Part shown: positions 8,699 through 16,785 of the stretch, in pieces
Layout of the letters: the number at the start of each line of letters is the position of its first letter
Numbering within the stretch: the first letter of the stretch is position 1
Assembly: GCF_004770615.1 (NCBI RefSeq)
Contig: NZ_RQER01000005.1
Location: forward strand, 1 to 64,000
Source: Leptospira langatensis
GTDB taxonomy: Bacteria > Spirochaetota > Leptospiria > Leptospirales > Leptospiraceae
Length of the DNA stretch: 64,000 bases
Direction: 5' to 3'
Notes under the pieces: model-generated
Seen by the model: only the letters and a program-made list of their open reading frames with translations
What the model was told of the DNA's origin: nothing
The model's database searches: none
Position numbers and translations under genes: made by a program

Positions 8699-10257
8699 AA
8701 TATACCTCTTTCTAAAAGAAAATCGGGAACCTCTCCCCGGCAGGCCTTGGCCCAAGATTCGTAATTCGGAAAGGCAAACACCTTGGAATCGGAACCTAAT
8801 ACTTTTTTAATATACTTATATGTCGCCCCAGTCCCGCAAGAATGCACCTTATTCGCAAGACTTGGGTCCTTTTTGTACGCGCGATCGAACTGAGAAGCAC
8901 TCATCCAGAAAAAGTGAGAGTATCCGGAAAGATCAGGCTGCTCCGGATCGAAGTCCACCTTGTAGGTTACGAACCTCTTCCAAACGCCTTCGATAATATC
9001 GCTTTCTTCATGAGTCAGTTTAATGAATTCGGGAGAAGTGCCTAGAATACTTACGATCCTACTCGCGTCTTCTTCTCCTAAACCATCCGTGGAGCCGTTG
9101 ACCCAAACATCTCTCGAAGCAAGCTTCTCCCAAGTTTTGGCGCCTGCTACAATAATGACTGTTTCCGGACCGGGAAGCTCCCATTCTGCAGGCAAAGAAT
9201 CCGCCCTAGACACGAACCAAAATTTCTCGGAAGGAATAGAAGCTCCCGTAGGAAAACGCTCCATCTTAAATCCTTGCCTTGGCTTCGGAAATATAGAATC
9301 GAAAGAAGTCGGAAGAGGCATGGCCTCTCCCTTCCAGCGCTCAAACGCGTCCAGAGCCATGCCCGCATCCGTCTTTCCTCGAACAAAAAGGAAATCCGCA
9401 GGTCCACCCAAGATCACGGAAACTCCAATCTTTTGGTGACAACCTCCGCCAAACTGAGAGAGGATCTTTCTCTCTACAGCGACGGCCTCTTCTTCCCTTG
9501 TATTAGAAAGAGGAGAAAGAAGCTTTCTTGTCTTCTCATCTCCTTTGCGGATCTCCGCTGCGAGGGCACCTTGTGCGGGTGCATTCGGATTTTTTGATAA
9601 AGGAAGCACCATAAAAAGTTCGGATTGAATGGTTTCGCGGATCCCGCTTCGCACTTCTTCGTATTCAGGAGTGGATGCAAACGTAAAATCCTGTGCCAAA
9701 AGACGGTCTAACGCAGCCTTCGCTACTACGAGGCCCGAAACGCTCGGATCCTCTTTCCATTTGCGGATGCGAGTTTGCACATTCCCTCGCACAGGATGAA
9801 AACTAATAGGTCGATTTTGCAATCGAGAGGGAAGGGCAGTGGGCAAGAATGCGGAGAGGTTATATTCCCTTCTGGGACTGGAAGAATGGATCCTTAATTC
9901 TGCAGGAGGATTTTCGAATGAGGATCTCTTCCATAGAAGTACATCTCTTTGGTCGGCGCGAGGAAGGACCATAAACACTTCCGTATCCTTGCGACCATCC
10001 AAGTCCAAATCCTTATAGGAATGCACGACCACGTCCACATTCCCGTCCACGAGTTCCTTGGTCAGGTCTTGGGTAAATACGCCTCTAGTTCCCATTTTCC
10101 AGAGAGGAGTAGTGAGATCCTGATCCCCACTGGCTTCCTTGAAGAAAAGCGAAAGCTCTAACTGAGGGTACAATTTGCGCAGAGCATCTTGTACTAAGCA
10201 GGTCTGTAGTTTAGCGAGGGAACTTTTGCGGGAACCGATTCTCAAAACGTCGGACAA
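8695..10257 (-). CDS. hemC: fused hydroxymethylbilane synthase / uroporphyrinogen III synthase HemC-HemD
   Basis: Bifunctional enzyme of 520 residues. Residues about 1-300 are hydroxymethylbilane synthase: LRIGSRKSSLAKLQ at the N-terminus, HSYKDLDLDG, and the dipyrromethane-cofactor cysteine C273 in QFGGGCHQKIG. Residues about 330-520 have no HemC counterpart and read as a uroporphyrinogen III synthase-like domain (KFWFVSRADSLP start, FFWMSASQFDRAY, and VHSCGTGATYKYIK, which matches the HemD segment where the last hairpin of the fold places its glycine turn). No separate hemD is seen in the operon, so the fusion supplies both steps; such a fusion has been described for Leptospira. The start is TTG at 10,257, inside the last codons of hemA (16-bp overlap), with no better ATG nearby. 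Confidence 0.93.
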   Translation of the reverse strand: MSDVLRIGSRKSSLAKLQTCLVQDALRKLYPQLELSLFFKEASGDQDLTTPLWKMGTRGVFTQDLTKELVDGNVDVVVHSYKDLDLDGRKDTEVFMVLPRADQRDVLLWKRSSFENPPAELRIHSSSPRREYNLSAFLPTALPSRLQNRPISFHPVRGNVQTRIRKWKEDPSVSGLVVAKAALDRLLAQDFTFASTPEYEEVRSGIRETIQSELFMVLPLSKNPNAPAQGALAAEIRKGDEKTRKLLSPLSNTREEEAVAVERKILSQFGGGCHQKIGVSVILGGPADFLFVRGKTDAGMALDAFERWKGEAMPLPTSFDSIFPKPRQGFKMERFPTGASIPSEKFWFVSRADSLPAEWELPGPETVIIVAGAKTWEKLASRDVWVNGSTDGLGEEDASRIVSILGTSPEFIKLTHEESDIIEGVWKRFVTYKVDFDPEQPDLSGYSHFFWMSASQFDRAYKKDPSLANKVHSCGTGATYKYIKKVLGSDSKVFAFPNYESWAKACRGEVPDFLLERGIL

Positions 10258-11129
10258 GGTAGGTCATCCCAACCGAATACAATTTGATGAGCTTCCCACT
10301 CTCTTTCCTGCAGGAGCTCGTCCAAAACGGATTTTAGTTCTTCCTTCACCTTTTTAGTTCTCTCTTCTGTTTCTTTTAAGGAGGAAAGCATATCTGCAAA
10401 GGAAATATAAATAACGTCGGAAGGCCAGGAAGATTCCAAAGGCTCTTCTCTAAAATCCAGGATCAGATTTCCCGGAGCCAGTTTATCCATCCAAGGAGAA
10501 AAATCCATAGGCGCTGCGATCACCCATGCTTCTCCGTTCGGAGACCAATCTTCCATCAAATGAGAAGAAGAATTGGAGATGGATGCCAAGTAATCCAAAC
10601 GATTCGGATTTCTTCCTACGATCTTGGTCTTCTTACCGGAGCCCGAAAGCCAAGGCAGAAGTTTTTCTGCAAGCTGTCCTGTCCCAAAGAGCACCACTTC
10701 TTTCGGAGGATTTTTTGCTTCGGACAAATATTTATCCGCCAACCCGCCGTAGGATTGCTCTCCTAAATTTTGCAGATACCCAGAACGAAGAGTTCTGCAG
10801 TCTTCGATCAGATTGTCTCTTAGTTTTGCGAGATATTCCCCAAATGCCTCATCCGGAAGCTCTTGGAATCTTTGGCGAAACTGGGCAAGAACCTCTGTCT
10901 CTCCGAATAATTTGGATTTCAGACCGGAGATAATTTCGAGCAAGAGACGATAGGCTTCATAGCCGGTCTTACTTTCCCAATTTTTGGGAAGCTCCGAAGG
11001 AGAAAGATGAATCCTGGAATCGGAAACAAGAACTGTACGCATACAAGTCTTCCAGGAAAATGAATCCGGAACGGAGAACATATCCCTGTCATTAGCTTCC
11101 GAATGGAAAATTTGCAGAGTGGACCACAT
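10242..11129 (-). CDS. hemA: glutamyl-tRNA reductase HemA (short, divergent)
   Basis: First committed step of the C5 route: NADPH-dependent reduction of glutamyl-tRNA(Glu) to glutamate-1-semialdehyde. The protein has only 295 residues against about 410-430 for usual HemA. The catalytic cysteine region is reduced to FSWKTCMRTVL (compare S-T-C-N-R-T-E), and the diagnostic GLKSKLFGETEVLAQFR matches the GLxSxxxGExQIxxQ region. The NADPH domain is recognisable by VVLFGTGQLAEKLL. The C-terminal dimerisation helix is present but short, and the N-terminal catalytic domain is the trimmed part. It is the first gene of the operon: ATG at 11,129, 36 bp downstream of the HemR-type box. It overlaps the hemC start by 16 bp. 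Confidence 0.88.
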   Translation of the reverse strand: MWSTLQIFHSEANDRDMFSVPDSFSWKTCMRTVLVSDSRIHLSPSELPKNWESKTGYEAYRLLLEIISGLKSKLFGETEVLAQFRQRFQELPDEAFGEYLAKLRDNLIEDCRTLRSGYLQNLGEQSYGGLADKYLSEAKNPPKEVVLFGTGQLAEKLLPWLSGSGKKTKIVGRNPNRLDYLASISNSSSHLMEDWSPNGEAWVIAAPMDFSPWMDKLAPGNLILDFREEPLESSWPSDVIYISFADMLSSLKETEERTKKVKEELKSVLDELLQEREWEAHQIVFGWDDLPCPTF

Positions 11130-11165
11130 CTGTAGCTTCGATCATATCTTTTTCAGGGCCCCATT

Positions 11166-11181
11166 TGTCAAAATACTGTCA
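11166..11181 (-). promoter_or_regulatory. HemR box in front of hemA
   Basis: Read on the minus strand the sequence is TGACAGTATTTTGACA, a perfect direct repeat of TGACA with a 6-bp spacer. As I recall, the published binding motif of leptospiral HemR is TGACA-N6-TGACA. It lies 37-52 bp upstream of the hemA ATG and about 50 bp upstream of the divergent small gene at 11,231, so it could serve both. Confidence 0.8.
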
Positions 11182-11230
11182 GCAAGATCGGAAAATATTC
11201 CTCTTGCTTAGATTGAGAACCAATTTCAAA

Positions 11231-11458
11231 ATGACTTCTATGATTTGGGACATAGGAACCCAGGACAAAATCGTTTATCTGATCGTAGGAGTGGCTACGA
11301 TCTATCTTACCTTCCCTTTGGTTTCTTCCTTCAAAAGTATTTTCGGAAAATCGAAAACGGCAGAGACAAGATTCGGTTGCTACGAAGACGCATGTGCAAG
11401 TTGCCATACGATCGCAGAAGAAAAACCTTCTTCTTTAAGAAAAAGAAAGAACGCCTAA
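11231..11458 (+). CDS. small single-pass membrane protein, unknown
   Basis: A protein of about 75 residues that I cannot assign to a family. The N-terminal third is a hydrophobic helix (IVYLIVGVATIYLTFPLV) followed by a basic loop, then a short tail with three clustered cysteines, GCYEDACASCHTI, including a CxxCH. The positive residues after the helix suggest that the tail is cytoplasmic, which argues against covalent haem attachment; metal or iron-sulfur binding is possible. The reading frame extends further upstream through the HemR box, but the ATG at 11,231 starts just before the helix and leaves the box intergenic. It is transcribed divergently from hemA and shares its control region. 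The 3' end overlaps the convergent HAD gene by 24 bp. Confidence 0.6.
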   Translation: MTSMIWDIGTQDKIVYLIVGVATIYLTFPLVSSFKSIFGKSKTAETRFGCYEDACASCHTIAEEKPSSLRKRKNA

Positions 11459-12352
11459 CTCCAGAAGGGTCATAGCGACCCCATCCTCATTATTTGAATA
11501 TTTCGTAATATACTCGGCCTCTTCCTTTAATTTGGGCACCGCGTTCTTCATGGCGAACCCATAACCGGAATATCGTAGCATTTCTCTGTCATTCCATTCA
11601 TCCCCGAAAGAGATCACGCCTTTCCCATCCAAGCCGGAAATCTTGAGATAGGATTCTATCGCAGCCCATTTGGAAACACCCTTCTCCAAAACTTCCAAAC
11701 AGTACGAAACTCCCGGGATCTTGGTGATCACAGTCCTATATTCTTTTGCCTCGGGAAGGGATAATAGCTTCGATTCTAGATCTTGCAGGTGCTCCTTCTC
11801 CAAGGAAAGAAAGCAGACTACCAAGGCCCTGTCCTCCACATGATCCAGGGTATCCGACACAATCTTGGTTCTCTTTGTATCTCCACCGGAATAATTATGA
11901 AAGCAATCGTCAGTGATAGAGGACTCCACTAAGATATCCGTGCCTTCTTCGAATCTGTCCACATGCAAGAGGGGAGAGAAGCCTTCCGATTTTCCCAGAG
12001 ACAAGACCGCACCCGCTGCTTGAGTAGAAAGATAGGTTTCCGAGATCCGATCCCCACTCGGAGAGCTACGAAGCACCTGCCCATTGTTCGCCACCACGGT
12101 AACATCCCCTCGGAACTCTCTGGCATAGGGGAGGGCGGAAGAAAACCTTCTTCCGGTAGCGATCAATAAACCGATCCCGGAGTCCAAAGCGGACTGCAGA
12201 ATATAATGATTCAAGCTGGAGATGGAGGACTTAGAATCCAAAAGTGTCCCGTCCAGATCCATGGCGATCGTATGAATGGGATGGTTTCCGTTTTTTAAAA
12301 AAGAAGAAGATTGCAAAACCGACTTGGACCCGAACCCGATACTTCTTTCCAA
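11435..12352 (-). CDS. Cof-type HAD-superfamily phosphatase
   Basis: Cytoplasmic sugar- or nucleotide-phosphate phosphatase of the HAD IIB (Cof) group; the substrate cannot be told from sequence. Motif I is MDLDGTLLDSK (nucleophile D32, acid D34), motif II falls in LLIATGRRFSSA, and motif IV is SFGDEWNDREML, with a C2-type cap between. The C-terminal pattern GFAMKNAVPKLKEEAEYIT is typical of the family. The HAD core begins only near residue 28, so the true start may be at one of the later codons (TTG near residue 13 or the Met at 31). It is divergent from mqnD with about 70 bp between. Confidence 0.85.
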   Translation of the reverse strand: MERSIGFGSKSVLQSSSFLKNGNHPIHTIAMDLDGTLLDSKSSISSLNHYILQSALDSGIGLLIATGRRFSSALPYAREFRGDVTVVANNGQVLRSSPSGDRISETYLSTQAAGAVLSLGKSEGFSPLLHVDRFEEGTDILVESSITDDCFHNYSGGDTKRTKIVSDTLDHVEDRALVVCFLSLEKEHLQDLESKLLSLPEAKEYRTVITKIPGVSYCLEVLEKGVSKWAAIESYLKISGLDGKGVISFGDEWNDREMLRYSGYGFAMKNAVPKLKEEAEYITKYSNNEDGVAMTLLELGVLSFS

Positions 12353-12423
12353 TTTATAAAAAGTGGGGAGATCCCGCCTTCTTTTTTCGTTTCCAAAGAA
12401 ATCGAAACTGATTGGCTGGAAGA

Positions 12424-13251
12424 ATGGAACTCAGCCTGGCATATTCTCCCTGTCCGAACGACACATTTATCTTCTATCATCTTATTTCCGGAAAAACAAA
12501 GGCCCCATTCTCCATCAAAGAAGAATTATACGACGTGGAGCAATTGAACCGATTCGCAGACCAAGGAAAATTCCAAGCTACCAAGATCTCCTTTGCGGCC
12601 TTATTCCAAGTGGCGGATAAATATTCTCTCTTAGACAGCGGCTCCGCCTTGGGTAGGAACTGCGGACCGATTATCGTAAAGAAGAAGGGAGCGAACGTAG
12701 GAACTCCTACAGGAAAGAATATCCTAGTCCCGGGACTCTGGACCACTGCCAACCTGCTCACACATCTTTATCTAAAGGGCAACTTTACTCCCATCCCAAC
12801 CCGTTATGATCTCATCTTGGACAAGGTAAAAAACGGAGAAGCGGACTTCGGGATCGTGATCCACGAAGAAAGGTTCACCTACCAAGATAGAGGCCTCGAA
12901 AAAGTAGAGGATTTAGGAGAATGGTGGGAAGGCACTACAGGAGCCCATATTCCCCTAGGCTGCATCGCGATCCAAAGAGAAATTCCTTCAGAAACGAAGT
13001 CCGCCTTGGACTCGGCAATTAAGGAAAGTTTAGATCTCGCCTACAAGAACCGGGAGGACATGTACGATTACATCCTTCATCATTCCCAGACCACAACAAG
13101 AGAAGTGGCCGATGCGCATATAGATCTCTATGTAAACGAGTATTCTAAAAGCCTGGGCGAAGAGGGCAGAAGGGCCATTCGACTCCTGCAAGAAAAGGCG
13201 TTACAGACAGGGCTCCTTTCCAAAGAAAAAAAGAAGGAACTCTTTCTTTAA
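12424..13251 (+). CDS. mqnD: 1,4-dihydroxy-6-naphthoate synthase MqnD
   Basis: Enzyme of the futalosine pathway to menaquinone; converts cyclic dehypoxanthine futalosine to 1,4-dihydroxy-6-naphthoate. It has the periplasmic-binding-protein-like fold of the family and begins with the diagnostic YSPCPNDTFIFYHLISGK. GSALGRNCGPIIV and GKNILVPGLWTTANLL are further family segments, as is the ADFGIVIHEERFTY stretch. I prefer ATG 12,424 over an upstream in-frame TTG since the conserved fold starts within four residues of it. It stands alone on the plus strand in a region where most genes are on the minus strand. A GGAACTCC octamer of the window's repeat family lies inside it at 12,700. Confidence 0.92.
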   Translation: MELSLAYSPCPNDTFIFYHLISGKTKAPFSIKEELYDVEQLNRFADQGKFQATKISFAALFQVADKYSLLDSGSALGRNCGPIIVKKKGANVGTPTGKNILVPGLWTTANLLTHLYLKGNFTPIPTRYDLILDKVKNGEADFGIVIHEERFTYQDRGLEKVEDLGEWWEGTTGAHIPLGCIAIQREIPSETKSALDSAIKESLDLAYKNREDMYDYILHHSQTTTREVADAHIDLYVNEYSKSLGEEGRRAIRLLQEKALQTGLLSKEKKKELFL

Positions 13252-13352
13252 AAAATCTGAATACTTCTGCCAACCTGTAAAACCCAAGCCGGCACGAAAT
13301 CGAAGTTTAACTAAAATTTTCTATTAGCAAAAGCAGACTTGCCGAGAGATCT

Positions 13353-14225
13353 CTATTTTTTCAGCTCTCGAACAATATCTAAACTCGCCGGAGATTGGTT
13401 GAGAGTGTAGAGATGGATCCCTGGAACTCCCATCTTGACCAATTCCCGGCATTGCCCTACGGAGAAGTGGATGCTTCTTTTGTAAAATTCTTCCGGGTTA
13501 TCTTTTACTTCTTCCAACTCGGAAACGAGTTCGTCCGGAAATTCGCATGCGGCCAGCATCTTGAATCTTTCGATCTGAGAAAAAGAAGTGATCGGCATAA
13601 TGCCCGGAATAACCGGCACTTGGATCCCTTTCTTCCGGATCAAATTTAAGAAGGACTCGAAGGTAGGGTTCTTAAAGAAAAGCTGGGACACTAAGTAATC
13701 CGCGCCCGCTTCGACTTTCCGTTTCAAATTCTCCACATCTTCTTCCAGACTCTTTGCTTCCGGGTGTTTTTCCGGATAGCAGCCGGCGCCCAGGCAAAAA
13801 TCGAAACCTTCTTCTCGAATGAAAGAAATGAGTTCGCTTGCGTAACCGAAACCGCCTTCTACTCTTTTAAAATGACCTTCTCCCTTTGGAGGATCTCCTC
13901 TCAATGCCATCAGGTTCGATATGCCTGATTCTTGGATCTGCTTCAGGATATTTCGGATCTCATCCTTATTTCCACCCACGCAGGTAAAATGAGCTGCCGC
14001 AGGAAGGGCGAATTGCTTTGCAAGCTCCGAGGTCAATCGAATGGTCTTATCCCGAGTGGAACCGCCGGCTCCGTAAGTAACAGTGATAAAACCAGGCTCT
14101 ACTTTAGAAAGCTCGCGTACCGCTTCAAATAATTTCACTTCTCCCTCTGGAGTCTTCGGAGGGAGAAACTCGAAAGAGTAAACCGGCGACTTGGCCGCTT
14201 TATAAATATCTAATATTTTTTTCAT
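13353..14225 (-). CDS. metF: methylenetetrahydrofolate reductase MetF
   Basis: FAD enzyme that reduces 5,10-methylene-tetrahydrofolate to 5-methyl-tetrahydrofolate for methionine synthesis. The N-terminus SPVYSFEFLPPKTPEGE and the following GFITVTYGAGGSTRDKT are classic MetF segments; HFTCVGG, LMALRGDPPKGEG and DYLVSQLFFKN line the TIM barrel active site. At 290 residues the size is normal. I placed the start at MKKILDIYKAAK (14,225), as codons further upstream would add a non-conserved leader. It lies 34 bp downstream of the tail-fibre-like gene on the same strand and may be read from the rep transcript. Confidence 0.95.
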   Translation of the reverse strand: MKKILDIYKAAKSPVYSFEFLPPKTPEGEVKLFEAVRELSKVEPGFITVTYGAGGSTRDKTIRLTSELAKQFALPAAAHFTCVGGNKDEIRNILKQIQESGISNLMALRGDPPKGEGHFKRVEGGFGYASELISFIREEGFDFCLGAGCYPEKHPEAKSLEEDVENLKRKVEAGADYLVSQLFFKNPTFESFLNLIRKKGIQVPVIPGIMPITSFSQIERFKMLAACEFPDELVSELEEVKDNPEEFYKRSIHFSVGQCRELVKMGVPGIHLYTLNQSPASLDIVRELKK

Positions 14226-14259
14226 TCTAACCTTTTCCCCGCTACAAAGCGGAGATCTT

Positions 14260-16767
14260 TCAACTATGGCTAAGTAAAACTGGGACGAGTCCTCTTCCGT
14301 TTCTTTGTAAGCCAAGCGACTTCGCCACAAGAGAACCAGGCTTCAGATTTTCAGGAGCCACGCGAACCGCATGACCTCCGGTAAGCCCCGAACAAAGCAG
14401 ATCTCCCGGTTGCACCGGATAAGACTGGGCCTCTACATTCGCAAGTGCTACACCTGCGATCGCAACCAGCCATTGGCCTGAGTCCTGGGCCTTTTCTCCT
14501 AAGACTAATGCTGCGGATTTGACGGCAACACCTACGATATTTGTAGCATTAGGCTGACGGGACTTATGCAATTTGCCGTCTTCTCCCATGGCAAGAAGAT
14601 CTCCTTCTGCAATTACATCCGAGGATTGTACAGGAAAGAATTTCGCAATGCAATCAGTGCCCTTACCGGTCTGCACATAAACGGTTCCTATAAAATCGGA
14701 ATCTCCTTCCGCAAGGATTGCCTTACCGGAACCTGTCTCATTTAAAAGAGGAATTCCCTTGCCGCTCGCATACACCGCATGTCCGGATCTAGAATGGAAC
14801 CAGCCACCGAATCCTCTCTTTGCAAGACCTAAGATACCTGCGGAATCTTTTTCTCCGGAAGCGCTATCTCCTCTCGCGCCGAATCTTTCTCCGAATGCAA
14901 GGATACCTGCAAACCTACCTGAGCCGACTACACCGGAACCTTTCTCACTCTCATTGCGAGCATAGATCAAACCGGAATTTTCAGGAGGAGGGGAGATATT
15001 GGAATAGGGCGCTTCTACAGAGCCCTTCAATCGCAAGAACCCAGTATGCGAACTAAAGTCGTGTTCCTTTGGAGCATATTCATGAGTATGAGGCTTAGGT
15101 TCTCTTGCGTCCGACAATCTAGGATCATCGGAAGTCACGGCATGATTCGCGATCGATTTTCCTTTCGGCGCTAGACTTACGATACCGGGATATTCCGTAG
15201 AAGCATGACGCAATCTCTCGTCATTTCCTTGGACCACGGAGCCTTCTTTGTTTTCACCGGAAAGTGCGAGCTTCACGATCCCATACGATTGAGGAGTAGA
15301 TAGCTTTAATCTCTTATCATTTCCTTGGACTGCGGCTTCTGCCGATTCTTCGCCATTGGAAGCAAATCTCAAGATCCCTGGACTCTCCGTACTCGCATGA
15401 CGCAATCTAGGATCGTCCGAGGTAACTACTTTGCCCGGGGTCTTTTCTCCTGGGCCGGCCAATTGCACTAAACCGAATTTTTGCGTAGTAGCATGCTTGA
15501 GACGATCGTCATTTCCTTGGACAACTGTTCCTTCTTTTGTCTCGCCATTTTCCGCAAGCTCCACAATTCCCATGCTCTGGGTAGAAGAAGGTTTTAAACG
15601 ATCATCGTTCCCTTGGACGACTCGATCTGCCCGATTTTCGCCATTGGATGCAAGGCGAACCAGACCATAGGAAGTCTCAGTAGAATGCTTTAATCTCTTA
15701 TCATTCCCTTGAACAACCACGCCTTCTTTCTCTTCTCCATCCGAAGCGAGCTCAACAATCCCTTTGTATTCAGTGGAACCGTCACGAAGCCTTCTATCGT
15801 TTGCCTGTACCGCGGCACCTTCGGATGTTTCTCCATCCACCGCCAAGCGCACCAAGCCTGAACGAAGCACGGTGGCATAGGGAAGGGGCTCTGCAGTGGG
15901 TTTATGAGTAAGATCACTTAAATACGGGGCCGCATATAATTCCACTTCCGCGATGGAAGTCCCGTATTTCTCCTTACCCTGCACTTTAAGAGGACGGGAT
16001 ACGAATTTCAAAAATCGAATATTCGCAGGAAGGAATCTCCACTGGTACCAAACCCCAGGCTCGGATAAGAATTGATTCTCCTCCAAGAGTTGGTTCCAAG
16101 TGAGATCGTCCTCGCTATAATACACAGTAAACGTTTCCGGGAAGGATAAATGACTGTCTTTGGGCGAGAGCAATCTAAGTTCATTCACTCTACTGATAGA
16201 CCCCAGATCCATTAAGAAGAATTCTTCCTTAGGCTGAGCGGACTCCAAAGAAGACCATCCGTAATCAGGCCTCTCATCGATGAGATTCTCTTTTACCAAA
16301 AGACGATCCTTCTCGGAGCTCACTTCCAGCTTAGTAACGCCGGAAATACCGACTTCCAAAGCACCAATAGCCACTTTGAATTTGGATCCTTCTTTCTCCG
16401 AAACCTTGCTGACCAATTTTAGAAAATTTGCACGCACGAGAGAGAAGTTCCATTGACCGACTCTCTTGTTCAAACGCCTAAATCCGGTCTCTTGCAGAAT
16501 AGGTTCCCAAACCTTTCCATCCAAGGAGATCTCAAACTTGAATGAGTCCGGGAAGAACGCACTTTGCGAGTCCGACTGGTGTAATTTGATCTGATTAAAA
16601 CTGGAACCAGGATTCAAGATTAGCGTGAGGACTCCCACACCTGCATGATCCAATTGTTCCGAATAAGAGCGAAGTCCCCCTTCTTTTAATTCGAACGTGC
16701 CCTTGGTCTTGATCTCGTTAACTTTAACTTGTCGGGGATGGCTGATCCGGATGGATTCTTCATTCAT
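14260..16767 (-). CDS. large repeat protein: two discoidin-like domains plus tail-fibre-type repeats
   Basis: 835 residues, no signal peptide seen. Two N-terminal beta domains (about 40-140 and 180-280) resemble F5/8 type C (discoidin) folds: both have a PDSF/PETF strand, a SxDGKxW / SEDDLTW strand and a closing strand before a loop (NFLKLVS / RFLKFVS). Next come eight 32-residue repeats (about 298-553) of the form Y-G-I-V-x-L-A-x-x-G-E-x-x-x-G-x-V-V-Q-G-N-D-x-R-L, similar to the repeats of phage tail fibres and other fibrous adhesins. A His-rich linker (KPHTHEYAPKEHD) leads to a C-terminal part with VIAEGDLLAMGEDGKLHK and PVQPGDLLCSG, reminiscent of tail-fibre tip or peptidase-G2-like domains. 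It sits 18 bp downstream of the rep-like gene on the same strand. Function unknown; a receptor-binding or carbohydrate-binding fibre is the best guess. Confidence 0.75.
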   Translation of the reverse strand: MNEESIRISHPRQVKVNEIKTKGTFELKEGGLRSYSEQLDHAGVGVLTLILNPGSSFNQIKLHQSDSQSAFFPDSFKFEISLDGKVWEPILQETGFRRLNKRVGQWNFSLVRANFLKLVSKVSEKEGSKFKVAIGALEVGISGVTKLEVSSEKDRLLVKENLIDERPDYGWSSLESAQPKEEFFLMDLGSISRVNELRLLSPKDSHLSFPETFTVYYSEDDLTWNQLLEENQFLSEPGVWYQWRFLPANIRFLKFVSRPLKVQGKEKYGTSIAEVELYAAPYLSDLTHKPTAEPLPYATVLRSGLVRLAVDGETSEGAAVQANDRRLRDGSTEYKGIVELASDGEEKEGVVVQGNDKRLKHSTETSYGLVRLASNGENRADRVVQGNDDRLKPSSTQSMGIVELAENGETKEGTVVQGNDDRLKHATTQKFGLVQLAGPGEKTPGKVVTSDDPRLRHASTESPGILRFASNGEESAEAAVQGNDKRLKLSTPQSYGIVKLALSGENKEGSVVQGNDERLRHASTEYPGIVSLAPKGKSIANHAVTSDDPRLSDAREPKPHTHEYAPKEHDFSSHTGFLRLKGSVEAPYSNISPPPENSGLIYARNESEKGSGVVGSGRFAGILAFGERFGARGDSASGEKDSAGILGLAKRGFGGWFHSRSGHAVYASGKGIPLLNETGSGKAILAEGDSDFIGTVYVQTGKGTDCIAKFFPVQSSDVIAEGDLLAMGEDGKLHKSRQPNATNIVGVAVKSAALVLGEKAQDSGQWLVAIAGVALANVEAQSYPVQPGDLLCSGLTGGHAVRVAPENLKPGSLVAKSLGLQRNGRGLVPVLLSHS
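15105..15876 (-). repeat. eight in-frame 96-bp repeats
   Basis: DNA encoding the eight 32-residue repeats of the fibre-like protein. Unit ends carry Q-G-N-D-x-R-L in six of the eight copies (one of them Q-A-N-D) and T-S-D-D-P-R-L in two. Coding copies differ from each other, so the array is old and not a recent tandem amplification. Confidence 0.75.
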
Positions 16768-16785
16768 AGAGTTGGAGTGGTCCTT

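Noticed and set aside
11380..11410. c-type cytochrome haem motif CASCH in the small protein divergent from hemA
   Set aside because: By the positive-inside rule the tail is cytoplasmic and the protein is too short for a cytochrome domain, so I do not call it a cytochrome.
13252..14260. SAM or cobalamin riboswitch near metF
   Set aside because: The gaps around metF are 34 bp upstream and about 100 bp downstream, too short and without the conserved cores.
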